A stretch of DNA of 64,000 bases from Larix kaempferi. Taxonomy: Eukaryota; Streptophyta; Pinopsida; Pinales; Pinaceae. The notes under the pieces are model-generated. The model was not told the DNA's origin. It ran no database searches and was given only the letters and a program-made list of their open reading frames with translations. The stretch spans positions 5,609,001 through 5,673,000 of the forward strand of contig BSBM01000319.1 in the NCBI GenBank assembly GCA_027924585.1, written 5' to 3'. Made by a program: the position numbers and the translations under genes. This document shows, in pieces, positions 1 to 12,400 of the stretch; position 1 is the first letter of the stretch, and each line of letters starts with the position of its first letter.

Positions 1-959
1 CCTTCTTACCTTCAAGATGTGCAACCCAAGCAAAGCTGCTAGTAGCTACCTCACGCAGAGTGTTGGAGCGTTTTGGGAGCACCTCCTCCCAGGTTCGAGA
101 GTGAACACCATGTTTGAAGCAGAAGAGCTCGAAGGAGCCCGTTGGAATGCCAAGTGAACAACGATTGCATGGTAGGGTTTTGGTGTAATGGGGTGATACC
201 GATGGGAGGAGTGGCGACGTCTGAATCCGGTCATACTTCCATTTAATTGTCAAGTACCTCGTAGAGTTGGCGCCAACAGCCACAAACTAGATCAACGACG
301 TCCATGCATTCACCTTTCCCAAGCTGGACGACCCAGATCGTGATCGACTGCCATGGGTCACTTCACATTCAATTCAACCCACAGTCAAACATTAATGCAA
401 CATCACTTTGGGAGTTGGCAGTTCGTGCAAAAGCCAGCATGGCTAGCTGGAGTACGAGCGAGTGTTGTCCCTTGTGCTGAGTATTGAACCATGTCGTTTC
501 CATGTGGAGCCACCTGCCAGGAAGGCACCCCAGGGTTTAAAACTTTGGTTCAATGCATTGCGTAGTCTGCGTGGCAAGAGTACAAGTTAGGCACTGTTAC
601 CGCATATTCTTTGTTATGCAACGTTAAACCATAGCGTATGTGCTGCGAACCTTTGCATTCTCTAAGTTATGCAGTATGGCGTAAGTTTCACACGAAGGCC
701 AAGGTTGGGCCGGTTGTATGCACATAGTGGCATGGTGACAGGGTTCGCATAAGCGAAAGGTCCAACGTTGTGTTGACTTGGCCATGCGCTTAACCATAAG
801 TCGTGTTATGTTACCATGCTTTTGCATTAAGTCATATTGTAATGTATTTATTTTACTCTAAGTCCATTGTAATGGCGTTTCCATATGCTATGTTAGCATA
901 TGATGGTTATACAAGCGCTTAAGTATATAGTATGAGCGCTAGGTTGATTCATAAGCATT

Positions 960-1031
960 GGGTTAGACCTTGGGTCAACCCATAAGCACTTAAGTTGGGT
1001 TAGACCTTGGGTCAACCCATAAGCACTTAAG

Positions 1032-1033
<2 letters not shown>
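960..1033. repeat. Two-copy 37-bp tandem repeat
   Basis: The unit begins gggttagaccttgggtcaac and occurs at 960-996 and again, identical by eye, at 997-1033. A degenerate relative (aggttgattcataagc) lies just upstream. The array abuts a TA microsatellite. Confidence 0.85.
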
Positions 1034-1068
<35 letters not shown>

Positions 1069-1190
1069 GTTATAATATATATATACTTTACATTGTATTA
1101 AGTTGTAACCTATGTATATAGTTTACAATACCTCAAGTTATAAATATATATATATATATTAGGTTGTAATATATATATATAGTTTACATT
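1033..1190. repeat. TA microsatellite cluster
   Basis: An uninterrupted run of about 16 TA dinucleotides (1033-1065) is followed by a duplicated segment of ttaggtt, TA-rich DNA and gtttacatt that recurs about 100 bp downstream. It looks like slippage-derived simple sequence with no coding content. Confidence 0.85.
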
Positions 1191-3044
1191 TAATTTAATT
1201 GATATTACATTGCATTTTCTTTTATTATTATCAATTATGTTTTTATGCATGGTTATAATATAAGTGACTTTGGCATATTAGCATTTATCCTAGTATGCAC
1301 AAACTTAGTGTTAGGGCTTAGTATAATAGTAATGCATATGGTGTATGTTAGTACTTAAGGTATAACATATAACAATGTAGGTTAAATTTATATTCACATT
1401 AATACTGTACTAGTGATAGTTAATAATTAATAACATATTAATGACATTAATATAGTTATTAATTGAAGTATTAATGCTGCTTATGTAATTTTCATATTGT
1501 CGCAAAATGTTCAGTATGTCATCATTATACTTCCGGTGGATATTTGAATTGGTGACTAACGCAGTGACGTATAGGCACGTTGCCAAGGTTGGCACTTGTT
1601 TGAAAAGCGACAGAAGAAATAATGATGTTTAATGCACACACATTCAAAATATTACTAAGTAGGCTATGACGACAACTAGTATGTATATTTCCGCATTTGT
1701 TGGATTGGTTAGGATCTTTTAAAAAAAAAAAAATCTCGTAGAAGAGACCTGACAGTGGAGGGGGGCACACTTTCCGAGGATAGGAGCTCGTTGTGCATCC
1801 AATTGATCGATTGAGCAGTTGAGACGTTCAGAGTTTCCTTGCCTCAGTGTTTGAGGAAAGACTGTGACGATCAGAGCTCAGATCTGTTGAGATCTGATTT
1901 GGTATGAGTTTCCGGCAGTTGGAGAGAGGGTGCACTTCTGCATGTAGAACTGTAGGGGTGCATCAGACTTTGAGTAGAGCAGGATACTATTCCAGACAGA
2001 GCATATTAGGGAAATGGAGTACAGGGGGAGATAGTACATCCTGAGACGGGCAGTGTCAGATCTCCAGATAGTTCAGATCGAAACTGACATAAGGGGGCGC
2101 ATTACTCAAGAGCAGCAGTTGCAGATCTCAGGTTATTCTAACCCGCCAGGTTTGGTCATTTGTTTCTGAAGAACTGTATGTACTAAATTCATTTTTACTT
2201 TGCTCCGGGCTTGAGAAAGAAGAAGGCCTCACAGAAAGCTGGTTTTCCTTGTTTGGGGTTTCCAGGGTAAATTCCGAGTTGTGTGGTTGTTGTGTTTTTC
2301 ATTGTGGAAGTGTTAAGATATCTATAGTGTTTGTATCTTAAATCATTATTGTATTTATGATTTATAGAGACTCAAACCACTTGAGATCTCAGGGCATCCA
2401 GAGGGAGTAGTGATCTCTGAATAAATTAACATATGTGACATAGACACATATTAAAAAAGTTTGTCTTTTGCATAAAGTTTGCTTTTAAACTATATGATTT
2501 ATGGAAATTGTGGTAAGGTTTATTATTTCACTTATAAAATTCACTGGTATTTGAGAGAAACGTGGTTATTATGAATTGATTTCTAAAAAGAAGTTAACAT
2601 TAATTTATGGTGGTTGTTGGGCAAGATGTTGTTAACTCACCAAATTGATCTATGCCACCTAGATTGAGGACCCTTGGCAGTAACAAAGAAGAATAGAGGT
2701 TGTGGGAAAATTTAGCTAGAGGATTAGGCTACGATATAAGTTTGGAACAGAGGGCATCATTTGACATTGCATTGCGAACCTTGAATGCTTATATATACTT
2801 TGGGAATGCCATAGTGAGTTTGTAGGAGGATGCTATGGTGAAAAAGTGATCCCTAGAAAGATTCCACTGGCAGGACTGTGATGGACAACAATATTTAAAG
2901 ATACAAAGAACTATGCAAGACCTATGATGGACCTATGATGTTTTCCAAAGATATGGAAAGTCATATTGAAGGGATCATCTACCTCTACACCCAATGATAG
3001 TTGTTTAGTGGTTCAAAAAGTGGATTGTTGACCTTATAGGGTCG

Positions 3045-4156
3045 CCCTCTTGGTTGACATTCAAACGCAAGATATATAATCATAGCCACATAGTACCTCA
3101 CCAAAGGGGAAAAATTGGATTCAACAATAGATTACTCTTAATATCACAACCATGTTCATTTTTGGGTATATCATTGCAAGGTTTGGGGCCCCGCGAAGCT
3201 TTACTAGTGATTAGAGTAGTCATTTATTGAACAAAAAAGTGGTGACATTAACACATGAATTCTTGATCCAACACCACACAAGAAGTTCCTACCAGTTGCA
3301 AACTAACAAAATTGTTGAAGCTTTCAATAAGATACTAAAGAGAAAACTTAAAGATGTGTTGTCAACATGGATGGTTGGGATGAATGCATACCGGTAGTGC
3401 TTTAGACATACATTAGAGGAAATTTGAGGTCTAAAATGGGCCTTATAACAAAACGAGCCAACCATAATTGCTTGATGAGTTTGAATTCAAGAACCAATAT
3501 AATTTCAATAAAATGAGTTAACCATAATGGTTGACTTGAGATAATTGTTATAAAAAAACTATTTTTTTTGTTCGTATTTTCAACATATCTCCCTCTTGGT
3601 TGACATTCAAAAGCAAGATATATAATCATAGCCACATAGTACCTCACCAAAGGGGAAAACGTGGATTCAACAATAGATTACTCTTAATATCACAACCATG
3701 TTCATTTTTGGGCATATCATTGCAAGGTTTGGGGCCCCGCGAAGCTTTACTAGTGACTAGAGTCGTCATTTCTTGAACAAAAAAGTGGTGACATTAACAC
3801 ATGAATTCTTGATCCAACACCACACAAGAAGTTCCTACTAGCTGCAAACTAACAAAATTGTGGAAGCTTTCAATAAGATACTAAAGAGAAAACTTAAAGA
3901 TATGTGTTGTCAACATGGATGATTGGGATGAATGCATACTAGTAGTGCTTTAGACATACATTAGAGGAAATTTGAGGTCTAAAATGGGCCTTATAAGAAA
4001 ACGAGCCATCATATAAGAAAACGAGCCAACCATAATTCCTTGATGATTTGGAATTCAAGAACCAATATAATTTCAATAAAATGAGTAAACCATAATGGTT
4101 GACTTGAGATAATTGTTATAAAAAACTATTTTTTTGTTCATATTTTCAACATATCT
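3045..4156. repeat. Tandem duplication of about 0.55 kb
   Basis: Segment 3045-3590 (546 bp) is repeated at 3591-4156 (566 bp), covering integrase-core DNA plus the left part of an inverted-repeat element. The junctions at 3045, 3591 and 4157 all share the tetranucleotide ccct, as expected of a microhomology-mediated duplication. The second copy has gained an internal 20-bp tandem duplication (ataagaaaacgagccatc region, about 3992-4031). The two copies differ by scattered substitutions and short indels, so the event is not recent. Confidence 0.85.
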
Positions 4157-4401
4157 CCCTGTGTTTTTACTCAAATTTTCCAGTGGGAGCACTCGTTGGA
4201 TGCATAATCTAGGATGCATAATTAAATTTTGCATCCAACGAGTGCTCTCGTTGGAAATTCGAGTAAAAACACAGGGAGATATGTTGAAAATACAAACGAT
4301 TTTTTTTTTTCTTTCTTCCTCCAAAATTAATAATATTATTTTAACTATTATTTTATTTTGTCCTTAGGAGGCCCATTTTAGACCTCAAATTTCCTCTAAT
4401 G
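3959..4401. mobile_element. MITE-like inverted-repeat element
   Basis: The ends are a perfect 32-bp terminal inverted repeat at 3959-3990 and 4370-4401, beginning cattagaggaaatttgaggt. A second, inner inverted repeat of about 45 bp (around 4139-4185 and 4247-4297, containing gttgaaaata, agggagata and gtgtttttactc) folds around a centre with a further imperfect hairpin (ttggatgcat). There is no coding capacity in 443 bp. It interrupts the integrase relic, whose frame resumes to its right. No convincing target duplication remains at the present borders, so superfamily is not assigned. A left-half-only copy lies in the first unit of the tandem duplication (from 3412). Confidence 0.7.
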
Positions 4402-4599
4402 CAAAACTAATGTAAAGAGTATACATAACTAATGTAAAGAAGCTCGTTAAGCACACTCCCTTCAACTTGGTGTACGATAAAGAGCAGTGATACCCATAGA
4501 CTTCTTGGTCCTCATTTTGATAATCACAACCGCTACTAAGATGTTAGATGATGAGGACATACAAGGATGACTATAGGGACTATTATAAGCATAAGGTTC

Positions 4600-6170
4600 C
4601 TAGCCTAGTTACACAAAAAAGTCATAAGGCATGAGAGAAGGCTTGCATTATTGACACATTAAGCACAAGGCTTTTACAAATGAGACTTGAAATTATTAGA
4701 CAACGACAAATACATAAAGCATCTAGGTAAACTCAAAACACATGGGTTAGGTTCTTTCTTAATATCGAAAATTTGAAACTTAGGAGTTGTCCAATTGGCA
4801 CAAATAGATGGAATGTGAATGGTTTGAGAAGGATGGGTGAGTGCACTCACCTAAACCGTGGTTGAATCCAGAATAATGAATTGCACCACACCTAGTAGAG
4901 GAGTATTTGTACAATAAATTCTTTTCATTTTGTTATTGTCCAATAAAGCTTAACCCCATGGTTGAGCCATTCAATTGCATTAGTCTTATGTTTGCTTTAG
5001 CATGTGATTATTTGTAGTTATGTAAAGGTCACATACCACATTTATGGTCGAGGAGGGAAGTTTCTTCTGAGTCTGGTCTACCATTCAAAGCATAATGCAC
5101 CTTTATGTTGTGTTGTCAAGTCTATATATATTCAAAATAGAGTGCATAACTTTAAGTTGCATTGTTGTGTCTTTAGGATTATAGTTGAGCATGACACATC
5201 ACCCATGATAAGTTGAGTAATATTACGTCAAATTACAAAAGTCATAAATATTGGAAATGATGAAAGTCAGTAAAATGGGTAGGTCATACATAAATGGGAC
5301 AATTTTAATGGGTGATGTCATACTCTGCTTTTATAAAGTTATCATTAGTGATGATCCACATCTCAAATTAAATGTACTCTAATCTACCAAAATCTATGGC
5401 CATTAAATGAGTCAAAATTTATAAATGCATATCTCCTTCAATTTGTAACATATCTTGCAATGCAAGTTTGAAAAACAACTAGGTGGTCGAGAAAGACAGT
5501 CCTCTATGCCTTATGTACCAATCAAGGGACCAACAAGCATGAATACAACAAATAATGTAGGGTTTACCATTAGTTTACGCTAGATGCCAAGCTCACATTA
5601 TAGAATAAATGGGGAATACAACCACGATGGCACCATACCATACATACTCTATACATGCATAATTGATTGATGTTAGAGTGCATCAACCTAACAATTTCTT
5701 GGGAAGGTTAGAGTTCACTAGAATTGTGGAGCATGATTTCACTAATAGAGAGATTTTCCCAAAATTCAAAGAATGCTTCATGCAACTAGTTCATCTAAGT
5801 ATTGACAAAGTCATAATGGAGGTCATGGAGGAATTCAAACCATTTTCAGGGTCTTCAATCATGAACCTGCTAAAAGTCCCAACCTTTGGTTCTACATCAC
5901 TAGAGTAATGATGTACAATGTTCCTCATTAGCGAGGTTCATCAAGGTCAGCTAAGGCTGGACCAACCATACCTAATAACCCATGAACACATTTGAATCTG
6001 ACAAGCCTTTCCATAAATGGGCCCAAGGTTCAAACGACATTCTAAGGACACAAAATAGCAAAGAAAAATGGTGAAGAAGACTTGTACATGAAACTCAACA
6101 TGCATAGGGAAACCATTGCCAAAAACTAGTCAGGATGGTTGCCTAGATCATGGCATTCAACATCATGTGG
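4600..6170. other. Unassigned AT-rich DNA
   Basis: No domain is recognisable. Short open frames at 5004-5216 and 5663-5908 have no identifiable homology and no flanking gene signals. I treat them as chance. Confidence 0.55.
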
Positions 6171-6272
6171 AAACTAGTTTTTTTAAAACTACTAAGACTG
6201 GAACTGTAATTGATTGGTTTGACTACCCAGTCAATGTTCAAACTCAACCTAGCACAAAACTTAGCTTGAGCA

Positions 6273-6333
6273 CTGGTTCGGTAACGAACTAACCAACCCG
6301 AAGCCTGAACTGGTCGGTTTGTTACCGAACCAG
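6273..6333. repeat. Hairpin-forming inverted repeat
   Basis: Arms 6273-6294 (ctggttcggtaacgaac...) and 6312-6333 are reverse complements with a few mismatches, separated by 17 bp. Related ggtcggttt / accagt motifs recur at 6195-6235 and 6955-7015. They suggest a decayed fold-back or MITE element spanning up to about 6180-7040, but its ends cannot be fixed. Confidence 0.5.
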
Positions 6334-7049
6334 TCCAAATTGGTCATGTCCATTTAAAATCAGTTGGGTCAACCTCCAGGATCTAGTTTGCCTCCATGGA
6401 CCCACACATCTGTATTTTATTGTTTCTTAAAAAAACTTTAAAATCCTAAATCTAAACCCTAAATCATTTCTACATAATCAGTAACATAGGTTGCCATACT
6501 CTAGCCTAAATATGATTGATAATACTCAGACTTTTTGTGACTCAACATTGGTACATTTCAGGAAGCGGTTAGCTTTGAGGGTTTTTTGTTGTAGCTAGAT
6601 GTTTGAAGGGAATGTGCCTCATATCAGGCCACAAATAGACCTCAGCAGTAGTCTCAACCTAGCACACTTATGAAAGAGAACAATTGAAGTATGATCAAAC
6701 ATTTATATATATGACTGTGTAATGCTACCCAACATGAATTTTAATTGCAGCTTACTCCTAATTATCACCCGAAGTATGCCAAGAATGAAGGATACAGGTA
6801 GTTTAAATTTGCAACAATGCTCAGAGTGTTGATTTAACCCATAGGTGTGCCCATAATGATATATCATGCCCGGAATTAAGAAATGCATGCCCAGAATGTT
6901 AAATATATATTTTTCATTAAAATTGCAATTATTGTTTTGTATTTTTGAATAGTTCAGTTCATTACTGGTTCCTGTTCTGGCCTAAGTTGACCCTTGATCG
7001 GTTTGACTCCCAGTTATGAGTTTTAAAACATTGGTGGAAACAAGCAAAA

Positions 7050-9100
7050 TGAGAGTGCATACTAGACATTCTCTTTGTTGTTGAGACTTGTACACAGGAT
7101 AAATGACTTGATTGGTGCCAATACTTTATGAATGAATTCATATAAGGGGTTAATGAGGCACACACCAAAAGCTATCCTTTCAATCATGGTATTTTATGTT
7201 AGCATTTGCTATGTTTAATTGGGAAGCTCCGTGAGAATGTGAGTTAATTCAATGATATCGTGGTTTGGTGTCTACAATGTTCAAACCATAACTTGGAAAG
7301 AAATGTTTGGCTTTTATTGTTGGATAGTAATGACACAATATCAACATCGATTCCCAAACATATTATTAATCATTACGAGAATGGATAAAATTTGAGGCAA
7401 TTGGGGATAACAATCACATAAGGGACAAAATTGAGGTCAATCCCCTACATTTTAGTTGAATGAAGAGGTTGTCAGTGCAAAGATTGAAAGTTGGTTGGGG
7501 ATAACAAAATTAAGTGAAGAAACTAAAAGTTTGTTCTTATTCCTTGAGAAAAAATTGGGCAAGCATGACATTGGAGATTTTGACAAGTTATTGCCCTTCT
7601 TGGTAATCCACACCAATAAGAACTTATATTGGCTTGACCTAGAAGGCCCAAGGAGGTATTAAATAAGTTGCAACACAACCTACCATCAACTCACTTTAGT
7701 AAGGAAAAATGACACACATTGGGCACTACCTCCCAAAAGTAACCATTCAAAAGGTTAGATATCCTCTAGAAAGTGTCAATAGGAAAGGATAGCTACAAAG
7801 AGAAAGAGTTCAAAACACACATTGAAACTCATATTCGTAACACCCTATCATTCATTTTGAAAATGAATACTAAAACTCATATTCTATCAAAGAGTTAATT
7901 GAGTTGATCATAGACAACCCCCATTACAAAGAAGCCTTGGATGCATTTTCATTGAAGCTTGCACTAGAGTCAGCTAACAACCTACTAAATGTGTTTGGCC
8001 TCTCAACAATGCATAAACCTAAGTTAGTGTTGTTGGTAGGATTTCAAACAAGCAACAAAAATGTTGTGACTCTATGGGGGCCATCTATGGGGTTGGATGT
8101 ATACGTAACATGATTGAATGTATATATGTGTATATAGAGAAAAATATAATCATTATGTAGAAATGAACAAATGATTTGGTATATATGGATGTATTAGGGC
8201 TATTTGGGGGAGGTTCTTATAATCCATAAGGAGTTATTGTGTAGCTCATCTCTAGTATCACTTTGGTAGTTTTGCTCCATGTTCACATTTGGTGTACGTT
8301 GTATTTATTCTAGTTTATCATGATATCTCAAGTATTCGGTACATAAAATATGGGATTAGAGTAGGTGATCGTTGGTTTGGGTAACGAGTTATCATACTAT
8401 TTTTGCTCTATTTGTGGGCTTGGAAAGAGGACATATCAAACTACTTGTGCTGCAAATTTTAGAGTTTAGTTTGCTAGACTTTCATAGTTATATGTTGTAT
8501 AAGTTAGGGTTTATGTTTAGCTTTCAAACTAGTCTCAAACATGGGTTTTCAATAAACAACCTATTTGAAGCTAGCGAGGTCCAAATTGAGTGCTACCTTT
8601 GGCATTAGAAAGAAGACATTAGGTTGTCTCGAGTATAAATTTTAGACTTAGAGTTGTAAAATTGGATGTTTGGTATAATGTATAAGTTAGACTTTTTGAA
8701 ATGTTAGAAAGTTAACAAGTTTTGAAAAAAGTCACCAAAACATTTTCTTGGCACATCATAATTTAGTGAGACCTCTAGCATTGCAGAGATGACATACTAG
8801 GTGGTTACAGGGCAAAATTTTAGACTCAATGTAAAAGCAATTCTAGAGATATATCAGTGATAGGGTTGGCTTGTAGAGTATTCCTCAAAACAAGTTTAAA
8901 AAGGAACGCTAACTAAATTTGCATAACGTTTGATTAGAATGTTGAATTTAGGTGATTCAAAAGCTGTTGGGAAGGGGAAACAAAGGAGAGTATATGGGTA
9001 TTTTTTTTAATTCATTGGGATAAATATTGAAGGCTTTGGGAGTTGGATTGGGATAAATATTAAAGGTTTTGGATAGTTAGATTTATTGTTTGAATATCTT
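7050..9100. other. Unassigned AT-rich DNA
   Basis: Nothing recognisable was found. Small open frames at 7456-7662 (with KLSEETKSLFLFLEKKLG) and 7904-8113 read like protein but match no family I know. They have no continuation in any frame and could be exon debris of an unknown element. Confidence 0.5.
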
Positions 9101-9109
9101 TGTGGAGAG

Positions 9110-9480
9110 CCTTCTAGACTTGACTTCAAAGCATTTAGAGCCAGAGTACTTGGATCTCTAGTTGAACAACATTTCTAGTTTGATTCCCGCGGGATTTAGG
9201 GAACTATTATAGTTTCAAGTACTAAACCCATTTTTCAATCTTCGAAATGATAAATTATGGATCCCATATTAATAGTTGTTTTACAACAACTTTGCAAATT
9301 CAAGTTGAATGAGAGAGTTGGCAAACAAGGCACTTTATCTAGCTTCTATAATATCCCATTAAGGTGCAATGTAGGTATCCCACATCAAACACTCTCAAAT
9401 CATGCTTTACAATAACTCAACTTGACACATTGCCTATATATGTTGATGCTTCTAAGCAAAAGAATGGAAGAAAGAGAGCC
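9110..9480 (+). pseudogene. Leucine-rich-repeat receptor kinase relic
   Basis: One frame reads YLDL*LNNISSLIPAGF followed by FQVLNPFFNL, LWIPY, then NNFANSS*MRELANKAL. This follows the last LRR and cap of plant LRR receptor-like proteins (consensus YLDLSxNNxSGxIP, LxVLNLSFN, IP...FxNxxxxSFxxNxxLCG). A second frame continues with CRYPTSNTLKS, which fits the region after the cap. Several stops are present and no transmembrane or kinase part is visible, so this is a short dead fragment. The alternative is coincidence of low-complexity leucine-rich translation. The order of three motifs at correct spacing argues against that. Confidence 0.5.
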
Positions 9481-12400
9481 GCCTCATGCACACTAATGAT
9501 TGTTTTAAAGGAAAGGATTCACTCATGCTTGGTCCTTGCTATTGGTTTTTGTGGCTCCCATAGTTTCCAATGCTTGCATACAAACACCCTCTTGCTTATC
9601 TCAGGTGACTCCATCAACAAACAAGGTGGATGTCTTGTATATAAGTGAGACTCAAAAAAATCTATATAGCAATTGTCTAAGCAATGTGGCTACCTACTCG
9701 TTGCAATGAATACTCGCGGTGGAAACACATTGTGAATATCAACAAACACTCAAGACCCGTTGTGGTTTTGGGCTTTGTTTTAGGGATACAAACTCCAACA
9801 TGGCCATGGTCTCTCTGGGGGCATTCAAATGTGTTTATTTCTACCCTCCAAACTTTTGATCCACTATGACAGATAACAAAAAATTGAACATGGTATGAAC
9901 TAGGGTTCTCATATGTTTTTAGGTAGCACTATACAAACTCAAATTCTTATTGTTTCCATATGCATGTAATTTTTTTTGCAAGGGGAGTTGGTAAAATGCT
10001 TTGATGGTGAAGAGGAGACTTGAGTTTGAATATTTTTCAAAAGTGACTCTTATTTTTAAGGAAAAATAAACTTACTTTTTAAAGGGGTGAGCATTACAAC
10101 ACCTTTTTAAAATGTCAATACAAACCTTTCTTCCACATCATCTAATCTGAAAAGAGGTGATTTCATCCTAGAAAGAAAATTGATTTTTGAATGGAGCAAT
10201 TACACCATTTTTAGCACTCTCTTCCCTTGTTGGGGCCCTTGCATTATGTGTGCCTCACTTAAATATTTGATCCTTGAAGTTTGGTGTTTTATTATTTTTT
10301 CCATTATGTATGGTTTTGATGAGGAAGAAGAATTGCGAGGACGAATTGTGCCTTTAGAAACCCCGAGCAAAGAATTTCATTATTGAAATCTAATGCCAAT
10401 CTTCACGAGAGGTTGCTTCATTGCATGATATTGATGCCAGGATCTATGAGGAGTTTACTTCATTATAGGACACTACTACCAAACTTTGTAAGGATGTCGA
10501 TTCACTTCAAAGATAATGTCATACTCTTTGATGAATGATTACGCTCCCGTGCTTCTAGAATTGTTGAGAAGGACAAGTTCATTCAAAATCTACAACACAT
10601 CAATTAAAACCTTGAAAACCAAGATAACTTAAGTGATTGCAATGACCAATTACAAATTTTGTTCTTCTAAAGTACGATGACAAAGTTGATCGTTTGGACA
10701 CTTGAAGTTGATGAGATGGAAGAAACCATGTTTCTTCCCTATCAAAAGCTCATGGATCAATTAGGGGAGAAGTAACCAATACTTGACACATTGCAAGAAT
10801 ATATTTAATATTATAAGAAAATTCTCTTTGCTCTATTTTTTATACATCTCCTCATGCACTAATGGCTGCTTATCATTGATCTTCTCCTAACATTGGTTGT
10901 TTTGAGAAGCATACTAAGGGCATAGATTCTAAATTACTTTGGCAATCAATGGATTTTGCAAACAAAGACATGGTAATACATATCCTATCATTCTTAAGAA
11001 TAGGCCAACAAGACTAGAGCTTGGTTACCTTGAGCCTACAATGTGAGATGCGTCACCTTGATTCTTCTATTTCCATTGATTCATGGGAACCATAACCTGC
11101 ACCATTTGATTCTTCTACTATTATAGAATGATAGGAACCAATTCCTTCACCATCCACATGTCAATCATATTGACATCCTCATCATAAGAGACATTCTCGC
11201 TCTCCATCTAGGCATTGATATTCTTATTGCCTCATTTATTGGTATGATAAATATTCTATAGATTGATAGTGAAGAAGTATAAACAGCAAAATCTTTGATA
11301 GATATCCACTATCATGATTTTGTGTGGTTGGATTGATGTTTGGCCATGGTGACTTTCAAGCTCTTGTTTGAGGACATCATATTGTCTAGTTTCTTTAATT
11401 GTATCATTGTTTGGTTCCTATGATAAATGATGTTTTGATGATTGATTAACAATGGCCATATTTACAATTATTTAATGCAAATTTTTATCGTTATTTCTTT
11501 TGCATGTGTGCATGATGAAAGACTCATTGTTAATGCGAAGACCATCTTGTGGCATGTGATATTCGGTGCACTTATTGAGCTTTTGATCCTCTTGCCCAAA
11601 AAACGCTTGGTTAGGTCTCATGGTTTGCTTTCATGGAGCGTTCTTGTTGGCTTTAGACACTCTTACTTTTATAACATCATTGTTGGATCACTCTCAACCT
11701 CAACATCTCTCTTAGTTTTCTTGTTTAGAGCACACTTGTTTGTCGATGTTTGTAGCTCATATGTGTATTTTCATGGGTTTGTGTCTTTCCTATGGGAATC
11801 GTTGGTATTAAAGTAATTGTTGAAGTGATTGTCTTTTTATATTTAATTGGGGTTAATTTGGAGAAATGTTTAAGTATTGGGCATTAGTGATTTAAGCTAA
11901 TTAAATGAATCACAATCGTCGATCTCAAGTGAGTGAAATCTAATCTCATCCATCGGATTTATGGTTTTGGTTCATCCCAAAAGTATAAAAGGCTACTAAG
12001 GGGAGAGGAGAAGACATACAATCTTTCAAGAGAGAAGCTCGAGCATTGAGTGGGGAAGAATAACTTTTTGATTTCCAATATCTTGGCTAGGAGAGAGAAA
12101 GACAACATTCGAGGTGAAGTAGATAGTCAAACCAGTTTGAGGAGCTATTTTTTTGGGTCCAGGGAGTTATATTGTCATGTCCCCAAATTTTTCATTGGGT
12201 CACAATGGCCTAAGCCCCTTGGCCATATTCATGATAGTTTGTCAAATTGATGCTAAGGGTCAAATAATTGCCAAGCATGATATCCAAGTTAGTAATAATG
12301 TAAAATTAGATCCAAATGGACAAGGTGGGTCACATTAAGAGGAATTTCCCAATTTAAAGTTTGTAATATTTCCATCCAAATGAACTATCATGGAGGAAAA

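Larger units (their letters stand above)
1..2640. other. AT-rich intergenic DNA, no supportable gene
   Basis: All six frames are broken by stops every few dozen codons and no domain is recognisable. The first 800 bases are closer to balanced composition. From about 830 onward the DNA is AT-rich with simple repeats. Around 1800-2450 there are purine-rich stretches such as aggggg that resemble retrotransposon leader or gag debris, but no reading frame supports this. I see nothing else here. Confidence 0.6.
2807..4590 (+). pseudogene. Ty3/gypsy integrase relic, split by insertion and duplication
   Basis: Read with stops and frame slips, the DNA translates into a Ty3-type integrase. A zinc-finger-like region CHSEFVGG...KDTKNYAR and CDVFQRYGK (about 2807-2960) is followed by HLPLHPMIV and WFKKWIVDLIG (to about 3045). 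The core comes next, with IIARFGAPRSFTSD (about 3173) and TNKIVEAFNKILKRKLKDVL, where the usual G-x-VE reads KIVE. After an unrelated insert the C-terminal part resumes as KHTPFNLVYDKE and VIPIDFLVLI (about 4448-4540). In-frame stops, lost cysteines and at least two frameshifts make it dead. No LTR, RT or gag from the same element is recognisable nearby. This is an old fragment, and identification of the family is firm while the lineage is not. Confidence 0.8.

Noticed and set aside
11442-11816. 124-codon hydrophobic frame as a membrane protein gene
   Set aside because: T-rich DNA gives hydrophobic translations by chance. No homology, no neighbours and no continuation.
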